Below, one piece after another: positions 1 to 4,600 of a stretch of 6,504 nt of DNA. Every line of letters begins with the position of its first letter. Position 1 is the stretch's first letter. Below the pieces are notes generated by a model. The model worked only from the letters and a program-made list of their open reading frames with translations, was not told the DNA's origin and searched no databases. The translations under genes were made by a program, and so were the position numbers. The stretch is from CAZCWX01 sp964502465 (GTDB lineage Bacteria > Desulfobacterota > Binatia > Bin18), in assembly GCA_964502465.1 (NCBI GenBank), contig CAZCWX010000459.1:1-6504 (forward strand). The letters run 5' to 3'.

Positions 1-465
1 TTTCTCTATTTTTCCCAGGTGATGTGGGATCGCTTTGAGCCGCATGCCAATGTGGGCATCGATTTCAATGCTGACGATGTGGATCGCAGCAGTTTTGTCT
101 ATGCGGTGGGTGCGACCTTTCTGATCTGGGACCGGTTAGGATTTTCATTTGACTTTATTGGTCGAAGTGAATTCGGTCGGTTCCCGGTACGTATCCCTCC
201 CCAGTCCATCATTGCCGGCACCACCATCAACCGCCCAGCCAAAACCTGTACGACTGCGCAACCCTGCACACAGACTGGGAATTTCCCTTCTTTTCCTATT
301 TTCCCTGAACCGATTAAGCGGAATGATATTGACGATTTCTCGTTTGGCTTACGGTATGCGCTGGGAACGTCGGGTTCGATTTTCTTTGGTGGGATTATTC
401 CGATCAATCGGGATGGGTTCCGGTCAGACTTTATCCCGGCGGGCGGGGTAGAGTATTCATTCTAG
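1..465 (+). CDS. Outer-membrane beta-barrel protein, C-terminal part (5' end outside window)
   Basis: The frame is open from base 1 with no stop before TAG at 463-465, so this is the last 154 residues of a longer protein; the GTG at 19 and ATG at 22 are internal codons rather than a credible start. The sequence alternates polar and hydrophobic residues in short strands (for example SFVYAVGATFLIWDRLGFSF, then DFSFGLRYALG near residue 110) and ends GGVEYSF. A C-terminal aromatic Phe preceded by alternating hydrophobics is the established signal of barrels inserted by the BAM machinery. The pattern of a bulk-property strand, a DFIGR-like turn, an ISxxxPINRDGFRSDxIPxxGVEYSF-like end resembles the MetA-pathway/transporter-type barrel family (Pfam Phenol_MetA_deg), but this is a recognition by eye. 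A loop of about 40 residues (roughly 60-100) is rich in Pro and Thr and has two Cys (83 and 89), possibly a disulfide in an external loop. It is separated from the next gene by about 330 bases and is probably a different transcription unit. Confidence 0.72.
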   Translation, partial: FLYFSQVMWDRFEPHANVGIDFNADDVDRSSFVYAVGATFLIWDRLGFSFDFIGRSEFGRFPVRIPPQSIIAGTTINRPAKTCTTAQPCTQTGNFPSFPIFPEPIKRNDIDDFSFGLRYALGTSGSIFFGGIIPINRDGFRSDFIPAGGVEYSF

Positions 466-603
466 CGAGAGAATCGCTTTGAATCGGTAGAATCGTCCTC
501 AAGGGTTCACCCTCTGAAGGGCGAGGTCACGTGTAAGACCCTAGTGTCCCCGTTCGCACACTGCCGCTGTTCGCGTCGGCGCAATGCCGCCGTGAACGCC
601 AAC

Positions 604-624
604 GAGAAACGTTCTTTGTTTCTC
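604..624. other. Stem-loop, 7-bp perfect stem with 7-nt loop
   Basis: GAGAAAC (604-610) and GTTTCTC (618-624) are exact reverse complements around the loop GTTCTTT. It lies about 140 bases after the barrel stop. The bases that follow (ACCTTTGCC) lack a proper T-tract, and the stem has only three G-C pairs, so it is a poor intrinsic terminator. It could be an operator-like dyad or chance. Confidence 0.35.
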
Positions 625-645
625 ACCTTTGCCTGCCTGGATTGC

Positions 646-711
646 TTCCCCCCTTCGTGTCAAGCTAAAAAGAAAGAAAAAGCCAGTTCCCCCCTTTAGC
701 GAGGCTTGACA
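646..711. repeat. Interleaved direct and inverted short repeats
   Basis: The decamer TTCCCCCCTT occurs at 646-655 and again at 687-696. The octamer TGTCAAGC at 658-665 has its exact reverse complement GCTTGACA at 704-711. The two 3'-located copies overlap the possible -35 region of the phosphatase operon. This could be the remnant of a dispersed intergenic repeat or a regulator-binding region; the window alone cannot decide. Confidence 0.4.
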
Positions 712-735
712 GTACCCGATAAGGAACACTAGGAA
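706..735 (+). promoter_or_regulatory. Weak candidate sigma-70-type promoter for the phosphatase-kinase operon
   Basis: TTGACA at 706-711 matches the -35 consensus exactly, but the best hexamer at normal spacing (TAGGAA, 730-735, 18-base spacer) matches a -10 box at only three of six positions. The location, about 65-90 bases before the phosphatase start, is reasonable. The -35 is also one arm of an inverted repeat, so its perfect match may have another cause. Confidence 0.25.
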
Positions 736-783
736 GAGACAGAGGGGAAACGTGGTATCTCGTATCTTAACTATTTGTTGATT

Positions 784-791
784 GAAAGGGG
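784..791 (+). promoter_or_regulatory. Ribosome binding site deciding the phosphatase start
   Basis: GAAAGGGG ends seven bases before GTG at 799, good Shine-Dalgarno spacing. The farther in-frame TTG at 775 (and TTG 778) has no purine-rich site close upstream, and its extra eight residues lie before the point where PP2C homologues usually begin. This favours GTG 799. Confidence 0.6.
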
Positions 792-798
792 TGTTTCT

Positions 799-1593
799 GT
801 GTCGATCAATGGCGCTGTTCAGAGCGATACTGGCAAAGTACGGGCCAAAAACGAAGACACCTTCGGCTTCTTCCCTGATAAGGCGCTGTATGTGGTCGCT
901 GATGGCATGGGGGGACATGTAGGAGGGCAGGTTGCCAGCCATCTCGCAGTTGAGACCATGCTTTCCTCTATTCAACAAAGCCAGCACGAAGACCTGACTC
1001 CGGTGACCGATGAAGAAGGGCGGTTTTGTATCGGAGGCCGTCGTCTGTCTATTGCCATCCAACGGGCCAATGCCGCGATCTTGGAGAAGAGCCGTCAAGA
1101 CCCAAGCTTGACAGGGATGGGAACCACAATAGCCGCGATCCTGTTTGACGACCGGGAACATTTTGCCAGCGTTGGTCATGTCGGCGACTCCCGTGTCTAC
1201 CGGGTGCGCAACGGCCATATTGAGCAACTCACCGAAGATCACTCGCTCGTCCAACAACTCCTCCGTGAGGGCAAGCTCAGTCCACAAGAACTCAGGACCT
1301 CACCGCACCGCCACATTTTGACGCAGGCGGTCGGCATTAGTCCGTTTATTCAGCCTGCGGTTCGGGTCATAGAGCCTCATCCTGGGGATTTTTTTATTCT
1401 TTGTAGCGACGGTGTATACGGAACAGTAGAAGAGGAAGAAATACTTCAGCTCATCATCAAAGAGACGGCTGACCTACAACAAGTGTGTAATATGCTGGTG
1501 AACCTGGCGAATGAACGGGGCGGACCGGATAACAGCACAGTCATTATCCTGCGTTACGATGACATTAGCAAAAGAAATAATGGCCAGTTGTAA
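799..1593 (+). CDS. PP2C-family Ser/Thr protein phosphatase
   Basis: This 264-residue protein should remove phosphate from phospho-Ser/Thr proteins using two or more Mn/Mg ions. The bacterial PP2C motifs are all present in order: SDTGKVRAKNED at 9-20 (Arg15, Glu19, Asp20), VVADGMGGH at 32-40 with metal ligand Asp35, GMGTT at 106-110, HVGDSRVYR at 127-135 with Asp130, LTEDHS at 144-149, LTQAVG at 174-179, LCSDGVYG at 201-208 with Asp204, and GGPDNSTV at 241-248 with Asp244. Length matches stand-alone bacterial PP2C enzymes of the PrpC/Stp type. There is no signal peptide, membrane segment or extra domain, so it should be cytosolic. The start is GTG 799, chosen for its Shine-Dalgarno site; TTG 775 is the alternative. 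It lies 28 bases before the kinase gene in the same direction, the classic phosphatase-kinase pairing, and likely reverses that kinase's autophosphorylation and substrate phosphorylation (inference from context). It looks intact and active. Confidence 0.95.
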   Translation: MSINGAVQSDTGKVRAKNEDTFGFFPDKALYVVADGMGGHVGGQVASHLAVETMLSSIQQSQHEDLTPVTDEEGRFCIGGRRLSIAIQRANAAILEKSRQDPSLTGMGTTIAAILFDDREHFASVGHVGDSRVYRVRNGHIEQLTEDHSLVQQLLREGKLSPQELRTSPHRHILTQAVGISPFIQPAVRVIEPHPGDFFILCSDGVYGTVEEEEILQLIIKETADLQQVCNMLVNLANERGGPDNSTVIILRYDDISKRNNGQL

Positions 1594-1621
1594 TGCGAAA
1601 ACGGCCTAAGCACGCAGCCTT

Positions 1622-4600
1622 ATGATTATTGCCGATCAGTGGGAGATCATCGAGCCTCTCGGCGAGGGAGGCATGGGGATGGTGTTCAAAGTACGCCATT
1701 ACCAGATGGAGGAGTATATCCTCGCCGTGAAGATGCTCTCCCCGGAATTGATGGAGAACCAGGCCCTCGTCGCACGGTTTTACCGCGAGGGGTCGGTGAT
1801 GTCCCGGTTCCGGCATGACCATATCGTGCGGGTATTTAGTGCAGGGGCAGTCTACGATGAAAGCCTCCGTCGGCACTACATCCTCATGGAATATATCCAG
1901 GGGAAGGCTCTTCGGGACCACTTAAAAGATATCCGTAAAGGGGAAAGAAAACCGTTCTCGTTGGCTGAGGTGATCGAACTCGCGCGTCAGGTTGGGGAAG
2001 CCCTTGCCCACGCGCATAACCAAACCCCGCCGATTATCCATCGGGATATCAAACCCGGCAACATCATGATTGAGAACCCCAGCAAGAAATACCCCTTGGG
2101 CCGGGCAGTCCTGATGGATTGGGGAATCGCCAAAGAACTGAAAGATTCGGATGATACTCAACTGACTGGGATGTGGATGATGGTGGGGACGCCCAAATAT
2201 TGTTCCCCGGAGCAAATGCGCCCCCTCGATGCCATTACTGGTAGCACTGATATCTATTCGCTCGGGATGGTCATCTATGAGATGTATACCGGGAGGCAGT
2301 TTTTTGCTGACCTTGATACCGAGAGCGTCGTTCGGAAAGTCCGTGATGATCCTGAAGAGAACGACCCCCATTTTGACCAGCCTCCCCCGCCCGCATTCTC
2401 TGCGCTGATTCGCAAAGCCATTGCTAAGTCGCGCAGTCGTCGCTACCAGCGCGTAGAAGAGTTCCTGCGTGATCTTGAGCTGTGTCGTGAGGTGGATGAG
2501 GAACTCACGGCGGCAACGATCGTGCGTCCTGTAGTTGTTGAACCGGAGGACCGAGAGGGATTGCGCCGCAGGCTGGAGGAACAGCAGCGCGGCCTCACAC
2601 TCGAGCTGCAGCAAGAGGCGAGTAAAGTCCGAGAGCGGGCGACGCAAGGGGGAGCTGAAGAATGGGCGAAAGCCCTGTTTCAACAGGCCGTAGTGCAGGA
2701 GGAAGAAGGAGCCAAGAGACGAGCGGAACGCAATTACCCTTTGGCTCAGGATGCCTATAACGAAGCGATTCGCCTGTTTGGCCAGGCTCGTGACGAAGCG
2801 GTGGCGTTTGCCCTACGCAGAGCAGAACAAGCACGGGGCGAAATGATGACCGCGAAAGCAGACGCTGAGCGGTATCGAGCGAGAGAAAAAGCCCGGCGAT
2901 TCTACACCAGCGGCCTGGCTCTGGAGAATGAAGGCAGTGAGCGATGGGAGCAAAAGCGTTACCACCAGGCCTGGGAGGTCTTTACTAAGGCCAAAAGTGC
3001 TTTTGAAGACGCCCGGGAACTCGCTGCGGAAACATTGCGGACTGATGCACAGACAGCCCGAGAGCACGTAGAAACGAGCCGAGAGGGTGCCGTTGCCGTG
3101 GGGGCAGTCGAGTTCGCGCGACCCCAGTTCGAGACGGCCAGTCAGCACGCCGAAGAGGCAGCGGCAGCTTTGGAGCGTGAGGACTTCACGCAAGCGCAGC
3201 AACTCTATGAGTCAGCTGCACAGCAGTACATGCGGGCGTTACAGCAGGCGCGAGTCGAACGGGAACGGCGAGAGGCTATCGCGGCGCAGCGGCAGGCAGC
3301 CGAGGACGCTCGCGCACGCCTTGGGGAAACGAAAACCTCAGGAGAAGCCCTGCGGCTGGCGGTGGAAGAACAGTGGGCAGAAGCGCAGCAGTGGGAAAGT
3401 CGTGGAGAAGAGGCGTATCGCAGTGAACAATACGAGCAAGCGCAGCAAGCATACGAGCAAGCGATCCACAGATATGCGAAGGCGAGAGAGGAAGGAGAAA
3501 TACTCCAGCATGCAGCGATAAAGGCGCGCACGCAAGCAGAACAAGCCCGAGCGGGAGCCCAGCAAGCTCAGGTGCAAGCGTATGCAAACGAGATCTTTCA
3601 GCAAGGGGAAGAAGCGTGGCAAAGAGCAACCCGCTCCTATGAAGAAGGACGCTATGGGCTGACAGTCGGACAATACGAGGCGGCGGCGCACCGGTACCAG
3701 GCGGCCCAGACAGAAGCAGAACAAGCGCGGCGCTTGCATGCACAGGCGGTCGAGCAGCAGCAACAAGCGACGCAGGCGCAACAGACCGCGGTGACGGCAC
3801 AGGTGGAGCATTATGCTTCCGACCTCTTCAACCAGGCGCAGGCAGCGCACGGACAGGGAGAACAACATCTGGCTGCCAGACGCTGGGAAGAGGCGCGAGA
3901 GGCGTTTGCCCAGACACGAGCATTGTTCAGCCAGGCACAGCAAGGGGCACGGCGAGCTAAAAAACAAGCGCAACACGCAGCCGAAGCCGCACGCGAGCAG
4001 GCATTAGGGGCGCGGCGAGAAGCGGTGACCGGGGAACAGCTCTTTCCGGAGCGATGGACCCAAGCTGTGGCCATCGTGACGCAGGCGACCCAGGCGTTGA
4101 CAGCAGAAGATTATGAAACGGCACAGACCGGATTTGCTCAGGCAACTGCCGAGTTCCGGCAGCTCTTTGAAGCCGTACGAGAAATTGCCGAACGGGATGC
4201 GCTGAAGGCCGCAGCTGAAGCCGCACAAGAGCGTGTAGAGGAACGGCGCAAGAGCGCGGTTGCTGTTGGAGCCCAAGAGCTTGCTCGTTCGACTTTCGAG
4301 GAAGCTGAGAAACGAGCCGGGGAAGCCGATGACGTATGTGCGCGGGAGCAGTTTACGCAAGCGCGGCGACTGTATGATGCAGTGGCGCAATTATACGACC
4401 AGGCGCAGCAACACGCACGGGCTGAGCGGGAGCGCAGAGAGTTGCTCGCAGCGCAACGACAAGTTGCCGATGAAGCGAGGCAACAACTCATCACAGCCAA
4501 AGCGGCAGGAGAAGCATTTCACCATGCAGGAGAGGAGCAGTGGGCTGAGGCGCAACGTTGGCAACGGCAAGGCGAGGAAGCCTATCAGGGTGAGCAGTAC

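Larger units (their letters stand above)
466..798. other. Intergenic region without a convincing gene
   Basis: No frame here shows a recognisable protein. A minus-strand frame crosses the region, but most of it lies antisense to the conserved phosphatase motifs. The stretch holds a perfect 7-bp stem-loop at 604-624, two copies of the decamer TTCCCCCCTT, an 8-bp inverted repeat, an A-rich run at 666-680, a possible -35 hexamer TTGACA at 706-711 and a Shine-Dalgarno site at 784-791. It most likely carries the end of the barrel gene's transcript and the promoter of the phosphatase-kinase operon. Confidence 0.6.

Noticed and set aside
464..478. Small hairpin AGCGA/TCGCT followed by TTT at the barrel stop codon, as a terminator
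   Set aside because: The stem is only five base pairs and the T-run three bases, too weak to support a terminator call.
775..798. Upstream TTG start for the phosphatase
   Set aside because: No ribosome site precedes it closely, while GTG 799 has GAAAGGGG at a seven-base spacing and gives the usual PP2C N-terminus.
541..1287. Minus-strand frame of 248 codons crossing the intergenic region and the phosphatase
   Set aside because: About two thirds lies antisense to conserved PP2C motifs that are clearly coding on the + strand, and the rest shows no known domain.
3087..3521. Plus-strand frames in other registers inside the tail (also 4260-4919 and 5337-5888)
   Set aside because: They are Arg/Ser-rich shadows that overlap the continuous kinase frame; their recurrence at similar places simply follows the DNA repeat.
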